Assembly: GCA_033807775.1 (NCBI GenBank)
Contig: CM066327.1
Location: forward strand, 76,762,795 to 76,826,794
Direction: 5' to 3'
Length of the DNA stretch: 64,000 nt
Source: Saussurea involucrata
Lineage: Eukaryota; Streptophyta; Magnoliopsida; Asterales; Asteraceae
The notes beneath the pieces are model-generated. The model searched no databases and was not told the DNA's origin. It was given only the letters and a program-made list of their open reading frames with translations. The position numbers and the translations under genes are program-made. Below are positions 42,223-51,678 of the stretch, in pieces (the stretch's first letter is position 1; each line of letters starts with the position of its first letter).

Positions 42223-44122
42223 CACTAAGCACACAAGAAAGTTTCAAGAATCAAGGAAAAATTTACATACAACCTCATAACTTTCAAGAATTCAAGAATT
42301 ATACTTCATAGATGCATAACATAATCAAGTAATTGGTATTTGGTAACCAATCATTTATGCATCTAAAAAATTAGAATGATAATAAAATAAAATGAAATGA
42401 TTAAAATCAACACAAATGAGTGGACTGTTGTTAACATTATTAGTCATCACTTGTTGCTAATGCTTAATTCAAGGGTCTGCCTGGTGGATGAAAGTCTGAT
42501 AACCCATTCCAATATCAATGAGTAGCTACTATGCTTCTTTGTAGGATGAAACACTTATCTCCCTCCTCTAAGAGCTGTCCACTTTTCCTATGTGGAGGTA
42601 TACCACATCTATACTAATGCAGTTATACTGGGTCCTTGTTACTGTTATTCACATCAGCGTGATTTCACACTGCTATTTACTGATTCATGTACTATTTAGG
42701 TTACAATACTTGGTACCAGAAACTTAAGTGCAGCTTCAAAGGGAATCTCAAGCCCAACTTATGCCCCCTTAAAGAAACAAATAAGTTGGATGAAATGAAA
42801 ATGTCATCAAATCAGTGGTTTGTCTTCTATACAGAGATGGTACTTGCCAATATAAAGTTCCCATGACGATCTTTCAAATCTAATCACCGCCAGACTTTGG
42901 GGACTTTAGGTAATTATTACTAGACCACTCAACGTCTCAACCTATCATTTTATTATAAACCAGCAGCACGAGGAATTGTGTATTGCTCCTATCCATGTCC
43001 CCAAAACAGAAATATATAGAGCCCGATATGGACTATACAGGTAAGTTGTCAGGATGAATTTTCTTGTCCTATCCATTTTCTGTCTGGGTTTCTTCATCTA
43101 ATAGGAGCCAAGCTTTTCTTTTTGGATGTATTATTGAAATTCACAAGATATAATAAGAATCCCAGCAGCAATCATGTATGTAAGCAAACTTTTGAGTTTT
43201 GACCCACAGTTCCACACAAATACTGCATTTGGTTTTTTCAATTCTTGCAACTATTATTGTGTGCACATGATTATCGATCCCAACAACTTCCCTCAACCAT
43301 GACAATAGTGGAAAAAAGAATAAGTTCCAACTTTTTATTATTTTTACTGCACTCTGAACATACACTTGTCTGAAACAAGAGTAAACACCTTACATTTTAC
43401 CAAACATATACATATCTATACAGCTAGCACATCATCTCTTTAATAAACTAAAAATCAAACAATAACAAAAGCACATTAGCCTTTGCAACGAAAGTGAAAG
43501 CTTATGTTTAATAATGTCGGTACCAATTCACACAGCAGTTAAAAATCAGAATTAAGATAAAAGAGGCAGATTGGTTCATCGACAACACATATGGGAGGAC
43601 ATGGAAGCTATCTCCAGTACCCAACATCTTTATCACATCAACAAACAGAGAACCCTAAAATTAAAGAAATAGGGAAGAAAGGGTGTACCTGATTGATCAA
43701 TTTGAAGGCTGCTGATGGAGTTGATGGATTCGATGGAGAGGATGGAATCGTTTATATGTAGAGAAGAGAAAATCAAGGACAACGATAACCATACCTCTAA
43801 GCGAATTAGACGATATCCTTTCTCTTTTTGATTTAGATGATAATAAGGGATAAGATCTTCTGAATATCCAATATAAACAAACACTCTGAACCTGGGCTTC
43901 TCTGACCGATTACGATATAAGGCCCAATTAAAAGCTGAATCCAATGAAACAAACAGGGCCTAAGAGATGATTGTCACCGTTAAGAGACTTTTTTTTTTTG
44001 CCAAACAGCCCATGCCTCTTACCGATTCATAGGCAACCTCTGAATGTCACCATTAAGAAGTAAACAAACTGCCCCTAAGTATAAGAATCGTTATCAAATA
44101 ACGGAGAGAGTTTAGATCAACA

Positions 44123-44397
44123 TTACCATCTTTAGAGCATTTTCAAAAGTTTTTCTCCAATTTATCCAAAATAGAAATTAAAATTCAAAACATTCCAAAA
44201 AAAATACATTTGCCTCTAACGGTTTTATGTTTTAGAGATCACACCATTAACTATATTTTTTAAATATTCAATACATTTAATAAAATATGTCACATCTTTC
44301 TTTTAAGCATTTAACTTCACTTTTTTTGTGAGAATATAATGACTTATAAAGACTATTGCAATGACAATTCCTATAAGTTCTTACATTTTTTTATTAA
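44123..44397. other. AT-rich intergenic stretch
   Basis: No gene. A CATCTTTAGAGCATTTTC motif near 44128 has a weak inverted partner near 46505-46525, which might mark an older MITE around the next element. Confidence 0.4.
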
Positions 44398-44692
44398 TAA
44401 GGCCATCAGTACCCCATGAAAGGATCTTTCAAAGATTCCAGCTCCACATCAGCGCCACATCAGCTTTTCTCCCATCCCTCACTCAATCCCTAACTATCCC
44501 TAAACACCCTTACCCCATTCCCTCAAATCCTTTTGCCACCTCATTTATTTTAATTCTTTTATTTATACATTTAATTATTTAACAAAATAAAAATATTTAT
44601 ATATTTTTTTAATAAATAAAAATAAGATAAATAAAAAAATTAAAATTCATATCATTCATTAAAAATAAAAATTACAAAATAAATTTAAAAAT

Positions 44693-45979
44693 CTACTCGT
44701 CGTCATTGTTGGGAACTTGGATACGCCAAATATGTTCGACCAAATCCGACCGAAGGTTATTATGAGTGTCCCGGTTTATGACTTCTCGAACATTTGCCGC
44801 GCGTTGTGTCTCACTGATTTGGCTTTCGATATCATCCGTGAAAAGGTCGTTTTCCACGTCACCACAAATATCATGGTTTTCGTCTTCGAGTATCATATTG
44901 TGTAATATGACACAAGCGTACATAATGTTTGCCAATCTTGAGAGTTCCCATCCGCGTGCCGGGTTATGAAGTATATGCCAACGTGCTTTAAGCACGCCAA
45001 AAGCTCGTTCAACATCTTTACGTGCGGATTCTTGCGCGGACTTGAACTTTTGTCGTTTAAGGTCTTGTGGGCACGTAAATGATTTTACGAAAGTAGCCCA
45101 TTCCGGATATATCCCATCCGTTAGATAATATCCGTGCTTGTAGGTGGCTCCATTCACCTCAAAAGGGCACTCGGGTGCTTTTCCATCATATACATCGTTG
45201 AAGATGGGCGACTGATTGAGAACATTGATGTCGTTGTTGGAACCGGAAACACCAAAGTATGCGTGCCAGATCCATAGATCTTGAGAGGCCACTGCTTCTA
45301 GCATGATTGTCGGGTGCTCATGATCACCTCTCATGAATTGACCTCGCCATGCATTCGGACAATTTGCCCACGCCCAATGAGTACAATCTATGCTGCCGAG
45401 CATGCCGGGAAATCCGTGTTTAGCTTCATGCGCGGCGTACAACTTCTGAATATCAATAAAAGTAGGCTTGCGTAAATATTTTTGACCATACAGTTCAATA
45501 ATACATGTGCAGAATTTGTACAGACAATCTCGTGACGTTTTCTCTCCCATACGGATGTACTCGTCAAGTGCGTCAGCACTTACTCCATACGCCAATTGCC
45601 GAATAGCGGAAATACACTTTTGTATCGGAGAAAAACCTTGTTTGCCTAACCCGTCAAACCGAAGTCTAAAATACCGATACCCTACTTCTAAATCTTCAAC
45701 TATTCGTTCGAATAGTTGTCTGCTCATCCTGAAACGCCGCCTAAACATATCCGGTGTATAAATCGGGTTGACACCAAAGTAGTCCCGCATAAGCCGCTTG
45801 TTTGCAGTTATTCGACCTCTTTCAATGTTTGCGGCCCTCTCTCTTGTTGACGATGAGGCGGTGCTACCATACAGCGATTGTGCAGTTTGTCGAAAAATTT
45901 CCCTTTGTAGATTCAACAACTCGTCGGTGTCTACGGATGATGATGATGCGGTTGGTGAACCGGGTTGTGGCGAATCCAT
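44693..45979 (-). CDS. Harbinger transposase-derived protein, intact 428 aa
   Basis: An uninterrupted ORF of the plant HARBI1/ALP1-like type. The Ser-rich N-terminus is followed by RRRFRMSRQLFERIVEDLE and a helical region (QKCISAIRQLAYGV). The nuclease core has Asp198 in GSIDCTHW, Asp250 in GSNNDINVL, Asp288 in LTDGIYPEW and Glu324 in DVERAFGVLKARW, and the C-terminus includes CVILHNMILEDE. The DDE residues are all present and the length is normal, so catalytic activity is plausible. The start chosen is the first Met, in context with three upstream repeats and no earlier Met. It lies between intact TIRs, so it is an element gene rather than a domesticated host gene. Confidence 0.93.
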   Translation of the reverse strand: MDSPQPGSPTASSSSVDTDELLNLQREIFRQTAQSLYGSTASSSTRERAANIERGRITANKRLMRDYFGVNPIYTPDMFRRRFRMSRQLFERIVEDLEVGYRYFRLRFDGLGKQGFSPIQKCISAIRQLAYGVSADALDEYIRMGEKTSRDCLYKFCTCIIELYGQKYLRKPTFIDIQKLYAAHEAKHGFPGMLGSIDCTHWAWANCPNAWRGQFMRGDHEHPTIMLEAVASQDLWIWHAYFGVSGSNNDINVLNQSPIFNDVYDGKAPECPFEVNGATYKHGYYLTDGIYPEWATFVKSFTCPQDLKRQKFKSAQESARKDVERAFGVLKARWHILHNPARGWELSRLANIMYACVILHNMILEDENHDICGDVENDLFTDDIESQISETQRAANVREVINRDTHNNLRSDLVEHIWRIQVPNNDDE

Positions 45980-45999
45980 ATTGTTTAAAATATAGAGAA

Positions 46000-46140
46000 T
46001 GGAAGAGTGTTTGAGAGAGTTTGAGAGATGTGAAAAATAAGAGGTTGAGAGAATTTGAGAGAGTTTGAGAGGTGTGAAAAATAAGAGGTTGAGAGAATTT
46101 TAGAGAGTTTGAGAGGTGTGAGAAATAAGAGGTTGAGGGT
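46000..46140. repeat. Three tandem repeats upstream of the Harbinger transposase
   Basis: Three copies of a roughly 48-bp unit containing GAGAGTTTGAGAG, GTGTGAAAAATAAGAGG and TTGAGAGAATTT. They lie in the 5' flank of the minus-strand ORF, so they may be promoter or transposase-binding repeats. Confidence 0.8.
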
Positions 46141-46366
46141 TAAATATATAGTGGGATTAAATTGAGATTTTTTTTACAAAGAGCCGTTCAACGGCATAAT
46201 TTTTAAAAATTAAATTAAATTTTTTTTTTAAAAAACCCTTCGGGATGAAACGGGATGGGGAACCCGGATTCCATCCCTTCCCGCAGACCATCCCGAGCCG
46301 TAGCCCATCCCCGCCATCCCGCAGACCATCCCGAGCCCCATCCCGCTTGGGGTACGGATGGCCTAA

Positions 46367-47877
46367 CAACTTTTCATTGGAGATACAATAAATTTAATGA
46401 ATTTCTCACTCTCTCATGCTTTTTATTTTATTTTTAAAGAAAATTTTAGATAATCTTTTATTTTAAAAAATTTGACCAAGAACCTCCAAAATCTTCATTT
46501 AGAGAATCTGTTAAAGATGTTTTTACAAAATCTCCAAAATTACTTTATAGAGCTGATCAAATTGTACAAAAAATTAAAGTATTATGATTTAAACTTTATT
46601 TTATGATGGAAAGCTATGTTTATCAGACTATATTTTAAAAGATGTCATTCATTGTATCTATACTTTGAAAATTATGTCTATTTTGGAAACGTGATTTAGA
46701 AACACGCCAAGTTTTATCCACAATACACCAGCATTGTATTGACATTAAGTATTGAAAAACATTTAAACGCGCTAAATTTTAAAATATACGTTCTTTAAAA
46801 TAAATAAAAATAGATTTTTATTCATTTGTGTATTTATAATTTCAATTTATTATTATTATACAAAAGAGTTTCGTTGGCTCTACCTATCTAGAAGAGTCAT
46901 TTTTCTTTGTACACTTGTTTTTGAAAACAAAAAACTTATTTTTCTGCATTATTTGTTTATCAAATTTATAAAAAGATTGGAAAATTAAGAAAAAAGTATC
47001 TGGATATTATTTTTCCCCTTAAACAATACCAGTAACAAAATGTTCTACGGTTGGGTATATAGCTTTAGCAAACGCTGTCGTTCCATTCCATTGTAATTTC
47101 CTCATTTTCTTGTTTTGCTTTTTATTAGAAAAGTATTTAATTAAATAATAAACAAATTTGTAAAAAGAAAAAAGAAAAAAAAAGGAACCTGGAAGCTTCC
47201 AAGATGTGGGAAAAGGTAAAAAGAAGCCCAATGGTTGAAGGTAGGGAGGGCAAAACTGTAATTTAAAAAACTTTGGGAAAATAATAAATAATAAAATAAT
47301 ACAAAGTGATGGGGAATCAACAACCACCCTTTGCAAGTTGGGGGGGTTCTATGACACCATGAATACCAACTTGCCTCTCTTCAACATTACAATGCTTCCA
47401 TTTCTTTAATCCCAACTTGCATTTGTCCCTCTTTTCCATCCCCAACTTGCATGTGTGGGACATCCACATCAACCATCTTATTTTTGTTTTGATTTGCATT
47501 ATGTATTTATAAAATTTATATTGGATGGTCATCGATATCAATTTTATTAATATAGTTTGATTGGTAAATGACATAATGTCATATTATCTTAATGGGTTTT
47601 TACGTCTTTTTAGAAAATATTTTTTAATACAAAAGTTTTAGTGGAATATGTTCATGTTATTCTTTAGTTACTGATAAAATATTGGCGAAAAAAAATGTAA
47701 TGTGTTAAATAAAGCATAGAAGCATTCTGGCAATGCATGATATATATTGTCATAGCCCTTAATTTCCATGGGGATATGATGATATTAGATATATGTTGTG
47801 TTAGCCGTAAGTTCTGTTAATGTAAAAGTATTGAAAAAATTATTACAAATCCATATATACCTCCGAGAGAGAAAGCA
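46367..47877. other. AT-rich intergenic stretch
   Basis: No gene recognised. Around 47325-47460 a TTGCAAGTTGGGG phrase faces three copies of CCAACTTGC, perhaps a short foldback remnant. The remainder is AT-rich with poly-A/T runs. Confidence 0.45.
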
Positions 47878-48418
47878 TGTTGGTCTAAAGATAACTCTAG
47901 AAAGAGCATATATACATAGCAAACTTAACTAGAAAATTACCCGGCAAGCCATAGCCCCTTAGACCACCTCTGGATTTAACCAAGTGCTCAAAAGCTCAAG
48001 TGTGGCCTTCTCATAGGCTGACAACTTATCCTAGAAGCGTTTATTGGACTTTACAGATGGAGCTCATCCATTAGATAATGCTTTGACCTTCACAAGATTT
48101 GGGTTAGTACATAGATGATTTGTTTGTTATCATTGTGTATCTCTCCCACTACTTTCCATATCTTACCTTTTTTAAGTGAGTATTTTATAACAACCTTGAG
48201 AGCATCTTGAGAAATTTCTACACACACTATTGTGTGAGTTTGTCAAAGTTCACCCTGTAAATCTTCTCAAGAATAAATACATATGATAATGGAACTTCAT
48301 GAATATGGTTATGTTGTTCTATTCATTATCTATTGTTTTGCCTTGTGATTAATTTCTCATTGCTTCTGCTCATAACCTTTAGTATTAATCACTAAAATTG
48401 AGAATTTTGATTCCTACA
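47878..48418 (+). repeat. Copia E 5' LTR (541 bp)
   Basis: It starts TGTTGGTCTAAAG and ends GATTCCTACA, followed two bases later by the Met-type primer site. Plus-strand orientation. The rest of this element is absent because copia D lies 50 bp after the PBS. Confidence 0.75.
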
Positions 48419-48420
48419 AT

Positions 48421-48432
48421 TGGTATCAGAGT
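48421..48432 (+). other. Copia E primer-binding site (tRNA-Met type)
   Basis: TGGTATCAGAGT, matching the initiator tRNA-Met complement used by most plant copia elements. Confidence 0.8.
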
Positions 48433-48481
48433 AGATTGGTAGGTATTAACCAAATCAATCTAATCCGTGAAGATTGTTTCT

Positions 48482-49399
48482 TGTTGGTCCCGAAAGGGTT
48501 ATATAAGTTTGTAGAAGGGGGGGGGGGGGGTTGAATACAAACACACAGATTTTACTTTTCTAAATTGTTTATTGATATTTATCAAACAATTTATGAGAAC
48601 ACTAAGTTTCTTGCACTAGAATTAAGACAGAAAGGAGATAAGAATATTAAAGACTAATATTCTAACACTAAGTAGTAGAGAGAAGAAGAATGGCCGAGCA
48701 CTTCATTTCTGAAGTAGAGTTCTTCTTATATACTGCATGCATTTAATGCATAGCAGTACAACTTTACACGTGGCAGCAGCTGATTGGTTGCATGGTTTGA
48801 CCTTTGCAGACAACCTTAGTAGCCGCATGATGTACAGTGTAGAATCAGAGTTGGTTGTATGATTCTGGACAAAAAGGATGTCCGTTCTGACAGTTCGTAC
48901 GGAGACGTGCAAGGGGATAAGACAAAAGTAACTTGTAGAGGAAACTTCATGATCAGCGTTCACTGAACTGTACTTTATCAGCGAGTGACAAAGCTCAGCG
49001 ATCGCTGGAGTCTTCTACTTGAAACTTCACGTTGAGTGGACAGGTCTTGTCTTCGTTGATATCCGCATCAGTTCATTAGTAGACTTGTCGCTGGTTATTG
49101 GGATTGATCTTCGAATTCAGTGTAGAACCTTTGTTGACGTGAAACTTGTCTTCAGGGATCATAGGTAAACAACTAAAACTATCAGCGATCACCAACAAGA
49201 CTGAACAGGCTCAGTGCTTTATTGATGAACAGTTTCGCTGAACGTCTATTCTAAAAAGCATAAGTTTCTTATCAGCGGTACTATAGAGACATAGTACTTA
49301 TCAGCGATAGTGAAACTCTAATACATATTGTTTACTTACAATTTTCACTAAGTGTTTCTAAAAGAGTCATTATCAAATCACTGAGGGTTTGGATCAACA
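48482..49399 (-). repeat. Copia D 3' LTR (918 bp)
   Basis: Plus-strand edges are TGTTGGTCCC (48482) and GGATCAACA (49399). On the minus strand a polypurine tract precedes it, so it is a 3' LTR. Frequent ATCAGCGAT phrases occur at 48975-49320. A run of 14 G lies at about 48523. Related to the solo LTR at 37386-44122. Confidence 0.85.
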
Positions 49400-49413
49400 A
49401 TCTCCCCCTATTT
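49400..49413 (-). other. Copia D polypurine tract
   Basis: On the minus strand AAATAGGGGGAGAT directly precedes the LTR start TGTTGATCC. This is the usual plant copia form. Confidence 0.85.
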
Positions 49414-49761
49414 GATTATGACATAGCAATAAAGGAAAATTGCTAAGTAAGAAAACATAAGGATACAAAGAATTCATAAAATATTTGTCCCTTTTACTAT
49501 TTTCTGGGATCTTTTATGTACTGATAGAGTAAAGTACATTCGCTGAAATTTTTCTTTAAACTTCGTATAAGGTTACAAAGGGAAGTGGAAAAATTACAAG
49601 TACAACAAATAAATTTACAAGTACAAAAGATACAAGCTGATAAAGATAGATGAATTACAAGGAAATCCTATCAGCTAGAAAGGTTCTTCCTTAATGAGAA
49701 GTTCATCAAGGGTTCTTGTTGGGGGAATCATCCAGTCAGGGACTGTTTCACCAAGATTTCG

Positions 49762-50481
49762 TCAATTATGTGCTTCAGTAAAGATCAGGGGCTTCATGTA
49801 TTGTCCGAGAAGATCTTTTCTGAATTCGCACCAATAGACGAGATCCCTGAGCTGTTCGATGGGAGTGATGGGAAGCTCAGAGATGTGTTGAAAGTGTTCT
49901 CGTCCATCATAGTCATGAAAGAAGATACCGTAAGGTTCGCTTAGGACTTTTCCAGGGATGAAGCGTTCACCAGGGGGAAGGGAGGTGTCGAGCGCTGAGA
50001 GGTCAGGTTCAGGACCAAGTACTTCAGCAGGTGAAAAACCAATACCTGTTTCGTTTCGGATAGGAGGACCTGAGTCTGAAGGTATTATCTTTTTCTTTGC
50101 AGAGGCCCTTCTTTGTTGAGTTGGATTAGGAGGAGGAGGAGGAATATCCACAGCAGATGAAACCAAGTCGATCTGAGAATTTATAATTTTCTCGACATGG
50201 ATTTTATATTGTGAGCGAGATCGCTGAATGGCTATTCGCATCTCCAACCATTCAGAGAGACCGTACTTCTTGATTGTAGCAACATAGATGGTCTCCTTGG
50301 TACCATTTTCTCTGAATATGTCAACTTCAACGACAGGAATGCTTATGGTCGTTCTTCCCCTGATGTTTACCTTGTTGATTCTGGCTGCCCGAGATCGATA
50401 GTGCAGTCTTTCTTTGCACCATTCCAAGGTAGAGTCAGATACATGGTCTTTTCTTCGATGATCTTCTAGGCGTCTTCCCAT
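49762..50481 (-). CDS. Unrecognised copia D 3' ORF, second frame, 239 aa
   Basis: Overlaps the end of the preceding frame by 16 bp and probably continues the same protein after a frameshift (QLWEDA ends the upstream frame; MGRRLEDHRRKD opens this one). It contains an apparently folded part (RINKVNIRGRTTISIPVVEV, ETIYVATIKKYGLSEWLEM), a Pro-rich linker (PPPPPNPTQQRR) and a C-terminal part (GERFIPGKVLSEPYGIFFHD, LRDLVYWCEFRKDL). No catalytic motif, signal peptide or membrane span is visible. It could also be a separate ORF. Confidence 0.55.
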   Translation of the reverse strand: MGRRLEDHRRKDHVSDSTLEWCKERLHYRSRAARINKVNIRGRTTISIPVVEVDIFRENGTKETIYVATIKKYGLSEWLEMRIAIQRSRSQYKIHVEKIINSQIDLVSSAVDIPPPPPNPTQQRRASAKKKIIPSDSGPPIRNETGIGFSPAEVLGPEPDLSALDTSLPPGERFIPGKVLSEPYGIFFHDYDGREHFQHISELPITPIEQLRDLVYWCEFRKDLLGQYMKPLIFTEAHN

Positions 50482-51678
50482 AATTGGCGTTTAACCTCGA
50501 TGGGAGTCTTCTTCAGATCAGGGTCTTTCACCGATTGTTGGACAAGTTGAATGGCGTAGGATTTATCTTTTTCTTCAGCTTCCATTCGATCGGCGAGTAG
50601 TCTTTCAGCTCTGAGGTGATCAGCGAACTCCTTCTTTGATAGTCTGAACCTTTTAGGGATGACTTTGTTGCAAGGAAGGATGATTCGCTGATCTTCAAGC
50701 TTCTTGATCATTGCTTCTCTCTTTTTCTGATCCTCTTCACTTAGCTTTTGAGGAGCCAATGAAGGTCTGTTTTTGTGAGAGAGCAGTTGTTCTTCATGTT
50801 CATCAGTCTCAGCAAGGTCTAAGACTGGGATTATTTCTTCAGCTCTTGTGGTTGGGATTATTGAAGTTGTAGCAGGAGAGACTTCAATAGGATCCTCAAG
50901 TAGGGGAGAGGACTAGCTGAAACACAACGATCGTTTAAGTAAGATCATTTGGGAAAGAAGAAGATAGACAAAAGAATGGGGTTTAAGTGTTTAGAGGTTT
51001 TATGAAGAGGAGAACTGAGATTGAGAAGGGATAGAGGAGGGATGTATTGTAAGGGAATAAAGTGTATGTTACCTGACAAACTGGCTTGCTGAAGAGAATA
51101 GCCAAGTTGTCTTCAGAGGAAACACCTTTGTTCTTGCCTTTGTCAGCTTCAGACGCTATAGGCTTTGTCATTGTCCCCTCCCCTGAAGGTTCATTTATCA
51201 TGACCCCTTTTTGAGCTGGGGCTTTCTTGATTGGCTGGAGGAAGAAGAAGTCGTCATCATCTTCATCATCATCATCATCATCATTTTTAGGAGATGATGA
51301 TGGTTCATCATCAGCGATGTCGACGATTTCATCGTCTTCAGCTTCTTCTTCAGATTCTTCCTCGTCAGCATAGGGTTTGGTGACATCAACATCAGTTTCG
51401 AGGTGCTCATCGAGTTGCTCCCCTTCAAGTCCAGAGGGAGGTTTCTCGGTTGTAGCAGCAGCAACATCAGAAGCAATACCCTCCCCCTCAGCGTTATGGG
51501 GAAGGTCTTCAAGATTTTTCTCCTCCCCCTCAACATTATGGGGAAGGTCTTCAGTCTTCTCCCCCTCTTCCACATGATGGATGGGGGAGGAATTTGCAGT
51601 ATCAGCAGCAGCAGTGTCAGTGTGCTTTGGGGTTTGGCAGAGGGACAAAGCGTTTCTCTTTTGTGGCAGCAGGGAGGT
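50466..51678 (-). CDS. Unrecognised copia D 3' ORF with one intron, 5'-truncated
   Basis: On the minus strand the reading is open from the left border of the chromovirus C LTR (51678) to 51073. It crosses a 160-bp intron (CAG|GTAACA at 51072 to TTTCAGCTAG at 50913) and continues in phase from SSPLLEDPIEVS to the stop at 50466, about 350 residues in all. Features in order: a Ser/Thr-rich start, an internal repeat (EDLPHNVEGE, EDLPHNAEGE), a strongly acidic block (ESEEEAEDDE and a run of Asp, 51250-51345), FFFLQPIKKAP, then a Lys/Glu-rich helical stretch (KKREAMIKKLEDQ, ADHLRAERLLADRMEAEEKDK) likely to be coiled coil. It lies upstream of the 3' LTR where some plant copia elements carry an extra ORF. 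I recognise no family. Pol is absent. Confidence 0.6.

Larger units (their letters stand above)
39421..43960 (-). mobile_element. Autonomous-type PIF/Harbinger element (4.5 kb)
   Basis: Ends are GGTGGCGTTTGTTT and, reversed, GGCCCTGTTTGTTT, with TAA at 39418-39420 and 43961-43963. It carries both proteins typical of the superfamily, a DDE transposase and a Myb/SANT-like partner, both on the minus strand. 42235-43960 is non-coding 5' sequence of the Myb gene. It inserted into the Pack-type element. Confidence 0.85.
38373..44075. mobile_element. Pack-type Harbinger element carrying a gene fragment
   Basis: The left end GGGGCTATTTGGCAG (38373) and right end, reversed, GGGGCAGTTTGTTTAC (44075) are flanked by TAA (38370-38372 and 44076-44078) within the copia LTR. 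Without the nested Harbinger (39421-43960) the element is about 1.16 kb. Its interior is the first exon of an organellar threonyl-tRNA synthetase plus the beginning of the intron. Subterminal repeats of GAATGGTTGAG are frequent. It has no transposase of its own. Confidence 0.7.
37386..44122 (-). mobile_element. Copia solo LTR split by three nested insertions
   Basis: The LTR starts TGTTGGTTCC at 37386, runs to 38372, and resumes at 44076 (TAAGTATAAG), ending GATCAACA at 44122. Both ends and several internal stretches match the copia D LTR at 48482-49399 (for example TTATCAAAT...GGATCAACA at the right end). Candidate duplications are CTACC (37381-37385) and TTACC (44123-44127), four of five identical. 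No internal region is present, so it is a solo LTR. Inside lie a SINE and a Harbinger-type element that itself contains another Harbinger. Confidence 0.8.
44401..46363 (-). mobile_element. Compact Harbinger element with intact transposase (1963 bp)
   Basis: TIRs GGCCATCAGTACCCCATG (44401) and, reversed, GGCCATCCGTACCCCAAG (46363) are flanked by TAA (44398-44400 and 46364-46366). It carries a single ORF on the minus strand and no Myb-like gene. Near the right end, words CCATCCCG/CGGGATGG recur. An array of three repeats lies upstream of the ORF. Confidence 0.9.

Noticed and set aside
44125..46530. Outer MITE around the compact Harbinger, ends CATCTTTAGAG / CTGTTAAAGATG
   Set aside because: The inverted match is short and imperfect and no duplication was found; mentioned only as a possibility.
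48519..48540. Run of 14 G as a G-quadruplex signal
   Set aside because: A single homopolymer at the LTR edge is more easily explained by slippage or assembly error.
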